DNA of 64,000 nucleotides from Sipunculus nudus (taxonomy: Eukaryota > Annelida > Sipuncula > Golfingiida > Sipunculidae): assembly GCA_026874595.1 (NCBI GenBank), contig CM049306.1, forward strand, positions 105,475,142-105,539,141, in the 5' to 3' direction. Positions 24,891-37,366 of the stretch are shown piece after piece (within the stretch, counting starts at the first letter, position 1; the number at the start of each line of letters is the position of its first letter). Made by a program: the position numbers and the translations under genes. A model generated the notes under the pieces. The model made no database searches and was not told the DNA's origin. It saw nothing but the letters and a program-made list of their open reading frames with translations.

Positions 24891-25890
24891 CTATTGGCCA
24901 AAGTCATAATATTTACAAATACAGACCAGTTTGATGTTATCCCTGCTAACAAAATGATTTTAGGATTATTGAACACACATTAAAAGGACAATATTACAGA
25001 TTACAAGTGATAAAAAAAATTAAATAAACAAGTCTGTGATTCAAAGAAATGTACTGCAATGTCAGTTTGACATGAGTTAGTGTAAGGTAACTTCCTGGTT
25101 AAATATAAACCTCCCTTAGAATAAACAGTGCAGCTTTAATAGAAGTTATATAAAGATTTGATGGCTCAATGTTTAAGAGAGCTCTAGTTTGTTTTGATCC
25201 ATATAACTTGTGTGCATGTGTACCTGATACAAAATACCAGGCAACATGCTCCTAATATAAAAAGTAGGAATTTTAAATAACAGACCTTGAGTTCTAGTGT
25301 ATGTCCTAACAAATACATTAATCTTTTAATAAAGTGCTAATAACAATAAATGCGAAGTGTGGCTACAAAATTTACAACAAGGTTTGCCTCTGAAGTATTC
25401 CACTCTGAATATATCATTGAAATCCATAACCCTTAGCTACTCTTAAAGGGCCTGATAAAATACATTTTGTTTTGCTAAATCTTGTACCTTGTTCAATCAA
25501 AGGCCCTTGCATAAGGGTTAATAAGATCAGGGGATTATCATAAACACTGAAGTATAAAGTTTTTTGAGGTCCAGTTCATGTTCTCCCATGAATTATATTA
25601 TCTGTTCATTAAGTTTAGTGACACCTCATGTTAAGCATTGACAGCTCAGTACTTGTATTCAACTAACAGTACAGATGAAATGAAGATGTTGCCTTTGTGG
25701 CAACCTGTATGGTTTCACAGTACTATCACAAGTGAAACAATTATTATATACAAAAAAGGTGCTCCTTTATCATCTCAAGGCTAAGCTTTGCCTGTCATTC
25801 TTGTTTGTTTGTCAATTGTCAATTACCAGGTAATGCAAACACCACTGATAAGATTCCAACAAAGTTTGTTTTTGTGACTGTAAAAACAGA
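24891..25890. other. no gene seen
   Basis: A+T-rich, without open frames above 60 codons or obvious repeats. Confidence 0.45.
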
Positions 25891-27878
25891 TACCGTATTC
25901 GACGTAATAAGCGCCCCTCCCGTAATAAGCGCCCCCCCCCCCCCCCCCCCCCCCCACCGGATTTGGGAGATCACTTTATGAAACTAAAGGATGAGCCATC
26001 CTAACCTCACTTTTCTCCCTAGCCAATATAACACAGGACAACGTAATGCTTGCATTTCTCCCCGCCAAGCTTAAAAGTTACCACCAGTTTTTATTCAATC
26101 TCTGTTAAGCTTTATCATCTAATATAATAATAATATTAGTTACACATAACAGAATCAGTGGTCAAGTGTATCATAGATAACACTGAATGACGGTGTCCGT
26201 TAAGGCAGACCCTGCAGGTGGCCATGCTGATTGGGTGACCTGATTTCAGGTACGTATGTGGATGTATTATGCAATGAAATATATATTACTTACCGTATAT
26301 GCTCGTGTACAGGACGATAAATTTTATCCTTAAATATTGGCAAAGAAGGGCGGCTGTCTTATACACTGGTACAAGTTTCTCAGCATCCTCAGGGCCGCCT
26401 AGGATAATTTACGGCAATTTGAATTATTACGTCGGCCGAACTTGACGCCGTGAATATCAGTGATCATGTCCGTATGGTGGTAATATACACTCAATAAAGA
26501 ATATTACAATGCTTTGTTTTAGTTTGAATTTATCGTTTATACATCAGATTTCCATGTGCACATAGTTAAATAATTGGTAAGAAAAGGTTTGCCCTTGCCG
26601 CATTGACACAGGGATTTTAACTGAATCAATATATGAAAGCCCTTCTGACAGAAGAGCCAGTGAATTTACGCGACCGCGGACGGAATTGCGGAATTGACAG
26701 ACCAAAACGGAATTCCCAATCCTGATAATATATAAGTTTTAATGTATTTTTTGCCAAAAAATATCTTGGCAATTCACTTGAAACTATGTACACAGTGATA
26801 TAATTGTCGATGCCGCTGACAGTGTGCAGGGCTTACCCGTGTACTCAAGATCCCAGTGCCTTGGGTTAATCTGTGTGTATACAGCGCTCGCGCAAGGGAT
26901 GCTGGGAACTTGCCTAACCAAGTGCCATCCAGTAGCACGTAATATGCATGTTAAAACAAGGATGAATTTTTCATATGGTGCCGTATTTACTGCGTAAAAT
27001 GTTCACGAGTCCAGTGAATGCAGACGCTGTCAGCTGCCTTGCACACTGACATACACGGAGACTCGCTCATGGCACTTCAATTACACGACAACCAGTAGCG
27101 CATTATAATTATAAATATGAAGCGGCCTTTCCTCAGGTGACAATGTTTGTCAAGCTTGTATTATTGGACTACGTCGAGAAATGAATGTATTATAACGGGT
27201 CAACAAAGTTAAAAAAAGGGACCGTGTTTCCGCGGGATATAAATATGACAAATTTCCTAACAATTTTAAAACAAAACCAAAAAAAGTTTTTAAACTTTTG
27301 CATGTAATATCAAGCACAATGAAAGACAAAAAAGACAATTATTGTCGATGCCATTCCATGTCATTAATAGGCTCAGCTGTCAAAGGTATTTGCGCAAGGT
27401 GACTGACATAATCGTGGTACCGATGTCCCGTATTATTTTTTTTCATCATTCAAATAAATACTGTTTTACATATTTTTATATGGACATTTTATATATTCTG
27501 CTACCTTATTAGGCGTTGACTTTTATAAAAGCGTTCATTTATTACCATCCTTATTATTTTTCCTCTTCACCTGCAAAGGAAATCTCGAACTGTAGTCATT
27601 CAGACAATTCTCTCATGCAACACAAAATAAAATCGTCTGCAATTCGGTATCACTTGGATTACACAACCATTGTTAATGATCATTGGTTTTTTTTCTGAAT
27701 TGTTCTGAATGTGCTGTGAGGTCAAACACCTGTACACAAGCCGCAGTGTTAAATTGGAGGATCGTAATGCACTTTGGAAGTTGGCAGATGTTTGGAGGTA
27801 GGGTATTTAGGGTATAAAAAAATTGGGGAAAATTTAATTTTGAGAGCGCCCGGGGTGCTTATTACGTCGAATACGGTA
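25891..27878. mobile_element. ~2-kb DNA transposon with 27-bp terminal inverted repeats
   Basis: The left end TACCGTATTCGACGTAATAA (continuing GCGCCCC, 25891-25917) is the reverse complement of the right end (27852-27878) with one mismatch in 27. The outermost TA may be the target duplication, as in Tc1/mariner-related elements. The subterminal motif GTAATAAGCGCC is repeated just inside the left end, and its mirror appears inside the right end of the duplicated copy. No transposase is visible, so it is non-autonomous or decayed. A 24-nt C tract lies just inside the left end. The superfamily is inferred only from the TA. Confidence 0.75.
25932..25955 (+). repeat. poly-C tract (24 C)
   Basis: An uninterrupted C run inside the left end of the TIR element, directly after a second copy of 'gtaataagcg'. 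Confidence 0.95.
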
Positions 27879-29096
27879 TGTCCCCTCCCTGTAGGACCCT
27901 ATCCGCATATTTGAATAGGCACTACTTCAAAAGTTATGGTCTTAACAGAACTCTCAAAGTTATGGTGTTCACAATATTTTTTGTTTTGGCTTATTTTACC
28001 TTGAAGATTGAGGTAAAATTCAAAAGTTTTTGAATTTTTCAGAGAACAACAAAATATTAAATTTCATGAAATAACACTGAGTGGTTCAAAATTTATCATG
28101 TTTACAAGAAATGACACAAACAATGACGAACCTGCTGCTGATAGACCAAAGACTGTATTTCTCTCCCCACAGGAGGGGAGACATAATGGTACAAAATTGG
28201 AAAGGAAGGGAAAACTGTTAGAATTGGAATTAAATTTGTACAAATATTTATAAAAGAACTGAATCAGAACTGAACTGAAATTGGAGTGCACATTTAAACA
28301 TGAATTGGGGAGAACTGATGAACAAATGTTCAAGCTTCCACACATCCCTCTGTAATGCCAATATTTCTTTTGTTATTTATTGTGCTGAGATAATTTTCCT
28401 GATGCCAATTAGCAAATGTTAGAATTTCTCTTAATGAATTTTGGGTAGAGTGCACTTGCAAATTAATTTCTTGTTATCAAAAGATTTTTTATTTGTGTTT
28501 GCCTTTTTTCACTTTAATTTTATTTGATTTTAAGTAATTAAATAAAAATTTATAAAATTTTTTTGATCTGATATTTTCCCCCAATACATGATATTGAATT
28601 GGAACTGAAGTGTCATATAAAAAATAACTGAACCTCAACTGAACAATCTGTATCATCCCCAGGCCTGGTAAGGGTTTGGATGGTGCCAAGAAGATCCCAA
28701 TGGCACATATCACCAATCTGGTTTGAAATGGATTCATTGGAATAATTAAACTGATAATTAATCATTAAGTATTTGAAGCCCTGGAGACTGGAACCCTTTG
28801 GTATAAATTTTTATGAATTGTTTTTTCCTATGAGAATTCCAAGAGATCTTACCGGCTGTACTAAAAAATAAATTGCAGCATTTAACTTTCAGCAAAAAAG
28901 AATGTCATTTAAAAGTTTATAGCCATCAACAAATGGCTCAATGGATAATTGTGGCCTGAATCATTTAATGTTTATATAAACAATAAATCATTTTCCACTT
29001 TCATCTTGCATGGATGCATATTTTCTCTGAGTTTATAATGTAAACATAGTTTGCAAATCAAGTATTTTGAAGAAATAAAATATTATATATAATAAT
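27293..29096 (+). repeat. tandem duplication, copy 1 (~1.80 kb)
   Basis: It repeats immediately as 29097-30901 with an offset of 1,804-1,805 bp. Differences seen by eye are few: a base around 27687, a T/C at about 27703, and a short stretch at about 27797-27806 ('aggtagggtattta' against 'agggggcgcttatta'). The unit covers the right half of the TIR element, including its right terminus, plus ~1.2 kb of flank. The small frames inside (27516-27698 plus, 28064-28345 minus, 28489-28737 minus) have no recognisable domain. Confidence 0.95.
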
Positions 29097-30888
29097 AACT
29101 TTTGCATGTAATATCAAGCACAATGAAAGACAAAAAAGACAATTATTGTCGATGCCATTCCATGTCATTAATAGGCTCAGCTGTCAAAGGTATTTGCGCA
29201 AGGTGACTGACATAATCGTGGTACCGATGTCCCGTATTATTTTTTTTCATCATTCAAATAAATACTGTTTTACATATTTTTATATGGACATTTTATATAT
29301 TCTGCTACCTTATTAGGCGTTGACTTTTATAAAAGCGTTCATTTATTACCATCCTTATTATTTTTCCTCTTCACCTGCAAAGGAAATCTCGAACTGTAGT
29401 CATTCAGACAATTCTCTCATGCAACACAAAATAAAATCGTCTGCAATTCGGTATCACTTGGATTACACAACCATTGTTAATGATCATTGTTTTTTTTTCT
29501 GAATTGTCCTGAATGTGCTGTGAGGTCAAACACCTGTACACAAGCCGCAGTGTTAAATTGGAGGATCGTAATGCACTTTGGAAGTTGGCAGATGTTTGGA
29601 GGGGGCGCTTATTAGGGTATAAAAAAATTGGGGAAAATTTAATTTTGAGAGCGCCCGGGGTGCTTATTACGTCGAATACGGTATGTCCCCTCCCTGTAGG
29701 ACCCTATCCGCATATTTGAATAGGCACTACTTCAAAAGTTATGGTCTTAACAGAACTCTCAAAGTTATGGTGTTCACAATATTTTTTGTTTTGGCTTATT
29801 TTACCTTGAAGATTGAGGTAAAATTCAAAAGTTTTTGAATTTTTCAGAGAACAACAAAATATTAAATTTCATGAAATAACACTGAGTGGTTCAAAATTTA
29901 TCATGTTTACAAGAAATGACACAAACAATGACGAACCTGCTGCTGATAGACCAAAGACTGTATTTCTCTCCCCACAGGAGGGGAGACATAATGGTACAAA
30001 ATTGGAAAGGAAGGGAAAACTGTTAGAATTGGAATTAAATTTGTACAAATATTTATAAAAGAACTGAATCAGAACTGAACTGAAATTGGAGTGCACATTT
30101 AAACATGAATTGGGGAGAACTGATGAACAAATGTTCAAGCTTCCACACATCCCTCTGTAATGCCAATATTTCTTTTGTTATTTATTGTGCTGAGATAATT
30201 TTCCTGATGCCAATTAGCAAATGTTAGAATTTCTCTTAATGAATTTTGGGTAGAGTGCACTTGCAAATTAATTTCTTGTTATCAAAAGATTTTTTATTTG
30301 TGTTTGCCTTTTTTCACTTTAATTTTATTTGATTTTAAGTAATTAAATAAAAATTTATAAAATTTTTTTGATCTGATATTTTCCCCCAATACATGATATT
30401 GAATTGGAACTGAAGTGTCATATAAAAAATAACTGAACCTCAACTGAACAATCTGTATCATCCCCAGGCCTGGTAAGGGTTTGGATGGTGCCAAGAAGAT
30501 CCCAATGGCACATATCACCAATCTGGTTTGAAATGGATTCATTGGAATAATTAAACTGATAATTAATCATTAAGTATTTGAAGCCCTGGAGACTGGAACC
30601 CTTTGGTATAAATTTTTATGAATTGTTTTTTCCTATGAGAATTCCAAGAGATCTTACCGGCTGTACTAAAAAATAAATTGCAGCATTTAACTTTCAGCAA
30701 AAAAGAATGTCATTTAAAAGTTTATAGCCATCAACAAATGGCTCAATGGATAATTGTGGCCTGAATCATTTAATGTTTATATAAACAATAAATCATTTTC
30801 CACTTTCATCTTGCATGGATGCATATTTTCTCTGAGTTTATAATGTAAACATAGTTTGCAAATCAAGTATTTTGAAGAAATAAAATAT

Positions 30889-30901
<13 letters not shown>
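29097..30901 (+). repeat. tandem duplication, copy 2 (~1.80 kb)
   Basis: A near-identical copy of 27293-29096. It contains a second right terminus of the TIR element (29657-29683) and keeps the subterminal GGGCGCTTATTA that copy 1 has lost. Copy 2 is therefore closer to the ancestral state there. It runs straight into a long (TA)n tract. The junction between copies falls in 'tatatataataata', a remnant of the same kind of A+T repeat. Confidence 0.95.

Positions 30902-30977
<76 letters not shown>
30887..30977. repeat. long (TA)n microsatellite
   Basis: About 40 TA units at the right edge of the tandem duplication. Confidence 0.95.
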
Positions 30978-30979
<2 letters not shown>

Positions 30980-31779
30980 CTCAACAAAAAATGGTCAGTT
31001 GAATACATCTTATGACATACTGACATTTGCAATCATTTACAAGGGCAACTGCATATTACAAGGCAACTGTATATTTTTTAAACTCATATGTATCAGTAAA
31101 TAATTTCCATATCTTTTCTGTGTGTGTAAACACACACATGTATATATACAGAGACAGTTCACAATCTACTCCACTTTAAAACTAGGCCATCTCTGATAAT
31201 GATCCCAATCTGGACCAGTACCAACTCTGACCCTGAAGTGTTGGGTTCAGGATAGCAATCTGATCTTGTGAGATTTTAAAATTAGAATCCTATTCTGGAC
31301 CAGCCCAGATTGTAACTCTGAATACAAGTCACATATCTTTTACAGTCATCATTTATTCCAGTTAGATTATTATGCATGTTGTGTCTAAGAATGTGAAACA
31401 AATGTTACAAATCCATCTTGCTAGTTTTAATCCAGAAGAGGTGATCACCACTGATCATTAAAGAAGAACTGCACCTGTTCCAGATTTATATCACCATCTG
31501 AAATTTTGGTCGGCTCAAGCAAGTTTTCTGGGAATGAGGAAAGGGTAAAGGTCACTGAATTGATCAAGTACCATCCCAAGTTATTTATGATTGACAACTC
31601 ATCATTAATAATTTCCTGAGTTACCTAATACAGGATAAATATTTCCTCTAAAATAGTAAGAGCTCTCCTTGCATTCTTCTGGATCAGACAACTATTTTTA
31701 AGATGTCAGCTAAAATATGGGCAGTCAACAAGCAAGTACAGGAATCTGCCATATACCAGGGCTCCTATAAAGTGAGGGA
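30978..31779. other. no gene seen
   Basis: Contains a local repetition of 'ctggaccag' text (31210-31310) like that near 23580. No coding region is supported. Confidence 0.4.
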
Positions 31780-32330
31780 TGGAATGTCACTTGACATGAC
31801 AGCCCTCCAAATTTGTGGCATCAGAGATGCCAAGACGCACAGATGGACAAAGCTAAAAATGAATTATTGTAGGTGGCACCACAAGTCATATGTACTAGAT
31901 ACATTCCTAGTTCTATGGATCCATAAGCTAAATTTAAGGTGGATGCATCAAACCACTCCTGAGATAAATGGATGAATGAATTCTACAAAAATGTGATTGC
32001 AGGTGGCCAAACCAGTCATGTGTACCAGAAATCTACCCAAGATGGATGAAGCTCCAAAATTTCAGGCAGATACGCCAAACCACTCCTGCGAAAAGGGCAT
32101 CAATGTAATCAATGAAAATGTGATGGTAGGTGGTGCCACCTATCTTCTCAACTAAAAAGCTGTAAAGATGGATACTCGTGCAATATTTCAGGCTTATACA
32201 TCCACACACTCCTTAAATATTTGAAATTTCACCTAAAACAGGTTTTTGAATGGGTGCTATGCAAACACAATTGTAGGTGGCACTACTGGGCTTGTGTTCA
32301 CATCGCCATGACAACCTGACTCAGTAGGCA
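31780..32330 (+). repeat. core-repeat array, AGGTGGCACCAC type
   Basis: Four diverged units of ~125-150 bp. Their AGGTGG motifs lie at about 31870, 32002, 32128 and 32274, each preceded by text like 'aaatttcaggcagatac' and 'caaaccactcctg'. A fifth isolated motif ('catgtggcgccacctgtc') is at 32894. The 90-codon frame 31703-31975 lies across this repeat and is not a gene. Confidence 0.7.
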
Positions 32331-33059
32331 ATCGTATTATTGGGCTTGTAAGCCTACTTGAGTCATGATACAAGTAATATCGAGGAATATATCACAGTGG
32401 TTTTGCATCAGGTTGCATTCATATTGTGGTAAAAGGCCTATAATCTCAATATTATGCTAAGAATGATGAATTAACACAATAGTATACATGTGAGCTCACA
32501 TCCCAAACTGAATCACTGTCTCCATGGACACAGGTTATTTCCTTTATCACCTGCAAGCTGCCTGCGTCCTGTCACCTGTGTGAGCCATTCTTGTGTTCAT
32601 GCAGTCATAAATTCAACAAACATGCTGAGGGGTTTACCAATGTGCTGGGTTAAAACGGAACTTTTCTCGCTCATGGGTGGTATTATAGAAAGCATTACAC
32701 AAAAATGGTAATGATTGGTCTGGTTTATGTTGATTGACAGTGTACCTGTAGGCCATGAAGCGTTGTCAGAAATGCCAGTAATCTAGTCGTAATGCCAGAG
32801 GGTTGATATGACGCCAGTGTTCATGATTAAGGTATCATAGATCTATGGTCATGATTTATGGTCTAATTGTCAAAACACTCCTGAGATAAATGCATGTGGC
32901 GCCACCTGTCATTTGTTTGAGAAAGCTATCGAAGTTGGATCGACATGCCAAATTTCAGGCTGATACCTTAATGGACTCCACATGAAAATGATTCCCATAA
33001 TTAAAGACCTCATCTTTACAATTTCTACAAACTGCCTTCTTTCAGATAATTAGTAAAGA

Positions 33060-33975
33060 TCCAAACCAAGGCATATGACTTTGTGGTTAAAATACTATGA
33101 TCAACAGCATCAAATGCCCTCTGTAAATCTATAAGAAGCGTACCTTTATATATTTACATCCACATTAAATCTTACTTTGTCTTTAACAAATGTAACAGCA
33201 GTGTTGGAGTAAAAGTTGGCCTAAATCCTGATCAATCTATACATGATTTATTCTGGTAATACAGATTTCTGGAATCTTGGATATAACATGTAAAACTGAA
33301 ACAGGCATTCGACTGCCTCTATCACATTTTTTTTTAAGTGGGACCACTCTGGATGTTTTGAAATCAGTAGGAACTGTTGATTTTTGTAGAGATAGACTTA
33401 TCTTGAATGTTAGAACAGATGCTGTTGAGCATTCACCATCTTTAAGAAATATTCCTGAAATACAATGACTTCCTGTATATTTTAAAACATGAAATCTCTT
33501 AACATCTTTATTATAGTATCATATCATTTATAGAAGAAAACTACTTAGTAACAATTTGTCTCTTATAAAACATTTTCACTGTCATAAGGTCTAATGTAAG
33601 TCTATCTACCAGTTAACTTGCAATATTGCAGAAGAATTTTCCTCCATTTGTCAAAGTTTGATTCAAGACATACCACTTCCATGATATTTTCATACCTACA
33701 TTTACAGTCATTCCCTTTTCTTAACGTCATTAGGATCCCATAGTTTCAAGTGTATTCCTTAATCTTTTGAGTTCATTTTGGTCTTGGCTTATTCCATTTT
33801 GAATAAAGCAGTTCTTAGCTTTTCCTTTGGGCTATATTCTTTTTTAAATCCACTAAATTTATTGCTATCTTTTGCTTTTCTTGTTTTAACCCAAGCCCTA
33901 TTTCTCTCCATGATCTGACAGTTTATGATATGACCGGAAAACCATGATTCATTGTCATATTTTAGTCTTAACACT
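33060..33975 (-). pseudogene. decayed CR1/L2-like LINE, linker and N-terminal reverse transcriptase
   Basis: On the minus strand, 33974-33789 gives the basic linker typical of the region between endonuclease and RT ('ERNRAWVKTRKAKDSNKF'). After a degraded stretch, about 33480-33180 reads as the RT N-terminus ('VPTDFKTSRVVPLKKK', 'PVSVLHVISKI', then in another frame 'SGFRPTF'). About 33150-33090 gives RT motif A ('LLIDLQRAFDAVDHSIL', with the first catalytic Asp). Motifs B and C are not found downstream. Several stops and at least two frameshifts are present. The 'PVSVL...SGFRP...AFDAVDH' pattern fits the CR1/L2/Rex1 group, distinct from the LINEs at 16 and 37 kb. This is an old, inactive copy. 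Confidence 0.75.
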
Positions 33976-34129
33976 TTTTAATGGAGTAACCTTGTCTACA
34001 GCCTTAAGAAACAGTATGCTCCATTTTGTTAACATATTCACAAATATGCACCACATGCGACACCCTCTCTTGTTGGACCTATTCAAGGCTCTGTGCCAGA
34101 ACCAGTGTAATCATACAAAAGAGATCAGG

Positions 34130-34330
34130 AGTTGCATGTTTAAAATTTGGGGCTGGAAGCACAATGCCATACCTCGTACACTCTCATCGGTCGGATCACA
34201 CCCTGGTGGTTGACCCCAGTAAACCTTGCTTTACAAAGCGGCAATTAAAACAAAAGGAGACCTGGAATGACTGCAATGTATAACTGATGCGTGAGGAGTG
34301 TACACTGAAAGCTGAAACATCATAATTTCT
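34130..34330 (+). repeat. dispersed repeat, copy 2 (SINE-like)
   Basis: 'gaatgactgcaatgtataac', 'tgatgcgtgagga' and 'gtgtacactgaaagctgaaa' correspond to 11897-11985. It lies directly beside the decayed LINE. The frames 33944-34213 and 34026-34283 overlap this repeat and are spurious. Confidence 0.5.
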
Positions 34331-34399
34331 CAAAGATCATACTTTGGTAAAATTATGTTTGTGAACAATATTCCAGCACATTAAGAAATTCTTATTTCA

Positions 34400-35700
34400 A
34401 TTGAACCTTATAATTTCTGCCCTGTTAACAGATGTTAAACTCACTCAGAGGACTGGGTGCCATGGACAGAGATAACTGAAATAGGGTGATCCCTATAGCT
34501 CTGATGATTTTTCAATCAGTTGTCCTAAAAAACTTTAAAAGGTATTTGTAATCAAAGGCCAACATCAGATGGTTTTCCAACATTATCAACTGTAGACATG
34601 AGTTATTGTACCATTGTCTTGGTATGATTTCAGCTTCCAAGGGAGACTTCTGAATATATCAAGACATAAAATGGTAAAAGGGTCAGACATTGTGCCTTGT
34701 AAAAAGGGGCCAGTGCTTTATAAGGGACAATCTGTCCCTGATTTTTCTTTCTTCAGTATAGTTTGAAATCAGCAAAAAGAGATCACCACAAACAGGTCAC
34801 ATTGACAGACATTATGCTTCTTGGTTCAATGGTCCATACACTTAGTAATGCATGTAACTAAGAGCTGGCATTTAAATGATTACATTCAAATACTGACAAA
34901 GCTTGTGATGCCCAGTATCAGAGATGTGTGGCTCCTGGTAATAAGATACTAATTCACTGGGATCCCACTTATGGTTCTCCAGAAAAGCAGTCACTCAGAC
35001 TTGTTTGTTAGAAACCTCATTCAATCATTTGGATGAGTTGTGTGATAAACTAGTAGCTTCAACAAAGCCGAGTATGCAGGACCTTATCAAAAGCCTTGGT
35101 AAACTCTAACAGACTACAAAGCAAACAGTTTGCACTCCATGGCTACCATCTTTATTGTGAACATGTCCCAAATGCTCCTGGCCTGGATATTACTTCAGCA
35201 CCATAAACATGTGACCAAAGTTATGAAGGACTTGGCAGCCTAGCTGCTCACCAGGAGATACGGATGACAGACATAAGGTGATCGCTATATATCAGATGAC
35301 TTCAAGTCAGTTGTAAAAAAAATTCATTAGGTTCTTACATAAAGGGTGAACATCAAGGTGGTATCAACTTAAGTTGTGATCTGTTATAACATTGCTGTGG
35401 TTTTTGTTATTGCAAAAAAATTCAGCTTCCAAGGAAATTTCTTGACACAGAATTTGTCAAAGGGTTAGAATTTGTGCTTTGTTATATATGTATATTAATG
35501 CTATATATATATACACACTGCCTGTATTTTTTTTGTATCAGTATGGTTTCAAGTAAGAAAAAACAGGTCACACTGATCAATGATATACTTTTCAGTCCAA
35601 TAGTGCCTACACTTGATCAGAATGATCTAAAATAGTAATGCAAGTATCCAATACGGCAATAGACCTGTGGTGTCTAATAATTACATTCAAAAACTGAAAA
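34400..35700 (+). mobile_element. tandem pair of hairpin-tailed HINE-like units
   Basis: Tail 1 (34496-34530) is TAGCTCTGATGATTTTTCAA followed by 'tcagttgtcctaaaaa'. Tail 2 (about 35285-35320) is 'tatatcagatgacttcaagt' then 'cagttgtaaaaaa'. The bodies after each tail (34560-34900 and 35345-35700) share 'cagcttccaagg', 'agggtcaga/agggttaga', 'aggtcacattgac/aggtcacactgat' and 'attacattcaaa' in the same order, about 785 bp apart. So one element, or its internal unit, is tandemly repeated. Confidence 0.55.
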
Positions 35701-36524
35701 AAATTAACATGGCCTAGCTGCGTTGATGCTTGTGGCACTGTGAGATGTGTATAATGCCTGAAAACGAGATTTCACGCACAAATATTCCAGTCAAGAAAAC
35801 TTCTGAAGTATGTGAAATATCATGCGTTTGTGTCTAAAGACTAAAGTCTGTCACTGTTGTCAAGAATACCAGCTAGCCGGGTATACTATGGAGTATATTG
35901 TATCACGTACTGTCACACAGTGTGTACAGCCGGCAGCCCCAGTCAGAGCCTATAGACTGGAATCAACAGTCGCTCTCTGTCACAAAGATCTTTGTTGAAA
36001 CCATTTATACCAACTTATTGCAGTTATGCCGGGTTTCAACATAAAACAACTTCAGAAGTAATACTTAAGACTTGATAAATAAATAAATAACATACGAAAC
36101 TTACCAGATAAAGTGGTTCCTAATTAGATCATGCAGTGTAGATATGACAAATCGTGTTAAACAGCTGGCAGGTTCGTATTGCAGTCAATTGTTCTATGTA
36201 ATCCACTACCCAAACTGACAGAGCAGACCATGGAAATCCCCGGTGATCAATAAACAGCCGGACCTAGAGCGCCCCCTCCCACCTGCCAACTTGTTCAAGT
36301 TGTCGTCAACTTCCCGGTAGGAAGGACTAGTCCGCTGATCAGCGTGCTAAGCGCAGTGGAGTGTATGTCGCCGATCAGGGGGCATCGGCGTTATATATAT
36401 GAATACAAACTACGTAACAAGGTAGCGCCATTTCGACCATCTGACATTTGAGGGTCTACAATGTACACTTTTTGATCTCTAAGAAAGAAAAAGCAAAGTT
36501 TTTTAAAAAAAAATAAAATATATA
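35701..36524. other. no coding gene; G+C-richer stretch with a minus-strand donor-like site
   Basis: Part of 35870-36470 has more G+C than the rest of the window ('gacctagagcgccccctccc', 'tgatcagcgtgctaagcgca'). On the minus strand a strong splice-donor match, ATCTG|GTAAGT, ends at 36105. This could be a 5' non-coding exon with a promoter, but no open frame supports it. Confidence 0.3.
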
Positions 36525-36794
36525 GGGGAAATCCGTGTAATTTGGACCCCTTAAAGAAAATCTTTGAAAATTTTAAATATATAAATCATATAAAAATTGT
36601 AAAATCATTTTTATTGAGGAACCTGGTACAAGAACACTTTACTGTGAAAGTAGTCTTGCAAAATTAATATTACCGACTTTAAAGTCAGTGACAAAAATAA
36701 TTAATTCTGGTCCATATTACACACTCTTAATGTAATATGGACCACATAAAAGTGTAATTTGGACCATTACCTCAACAGATTCAAATAAAGTTAA

Positions 36795-37110
36795 TATCTA
36801 CTTCAAAAGCAGAAATATTATTTTATACTCTTAAGTGACCAATAATGAAGAAAAACATATATCTAGGCATAAAAGCCAAACATGTTTTCCAGTTTATCAT
36901 GAAGGAAAAAGAGTTTTAAAACACATATCGTCGATAATATTCACTGTAAATACAGCTTGCATGGAGGCAAAAATTAAACAAGACTGAACGTAATACCACT
37001 TCAAAAACGGAAATGTTATTTTAACACACTTATTTACCTATATATGCATGAAGAAGAACATGCACCTAACATAAAAGCCAGACATGTTTTCTTATTTATT
37101 CCTCAATGGG
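36795..37110 (+). repeat. ~200-bp direct repeat inside the TIR unit
   Basis: 'gcagaaatattattttatac ... cataaaagccaaacatgttt' near 36800-36890 recurs as 'acggaaatgttattttaaca ... cataaaagccagacatgttt' near 37002-37095. The two copies are about 200 bp apart. Confidence 0.7.
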
Positions 37111-37138
37111 TGTGCAATTAGTATACTCTCCTATACAG

Positions 37139-37159
37139 GAAAGAAAGAAAGAAAGAAAG
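37139..37159 (+). repeat. (GAAA)n, LINE 3' tail in reverse
   Basis: Five GAAA units. Read on the minus strand they are the (CTTT)n that follows 'cctgaataaaaa' at the 3' end of the LINE. Confidence 0.9.
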
Positions 37160-37366
37160 TTTTTATTCAGGAAAAAGGCCTCAGGCCCAAAGTTCCAGCG
37201 ATAGCTACAACATGCAAAATATCAACAATGTCACGGTGACTTATATAAAACAATATACAACAATAACAAGGTGTAAACATACATGTACACATACACATAT
37301 TTCACATACATTTACACATAAACATTTTGGTACAAACACTGAAATAAATGAATAGATGAATAGAAA

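Noticed and set aside
28064-30542. Pairs of identical 93- and 82-codon minus frames as a duplicated gene family
   Set aside because: They are identical only because the 1.8-kb DNA segment is duplicated. They have no domain and no conservation signal.
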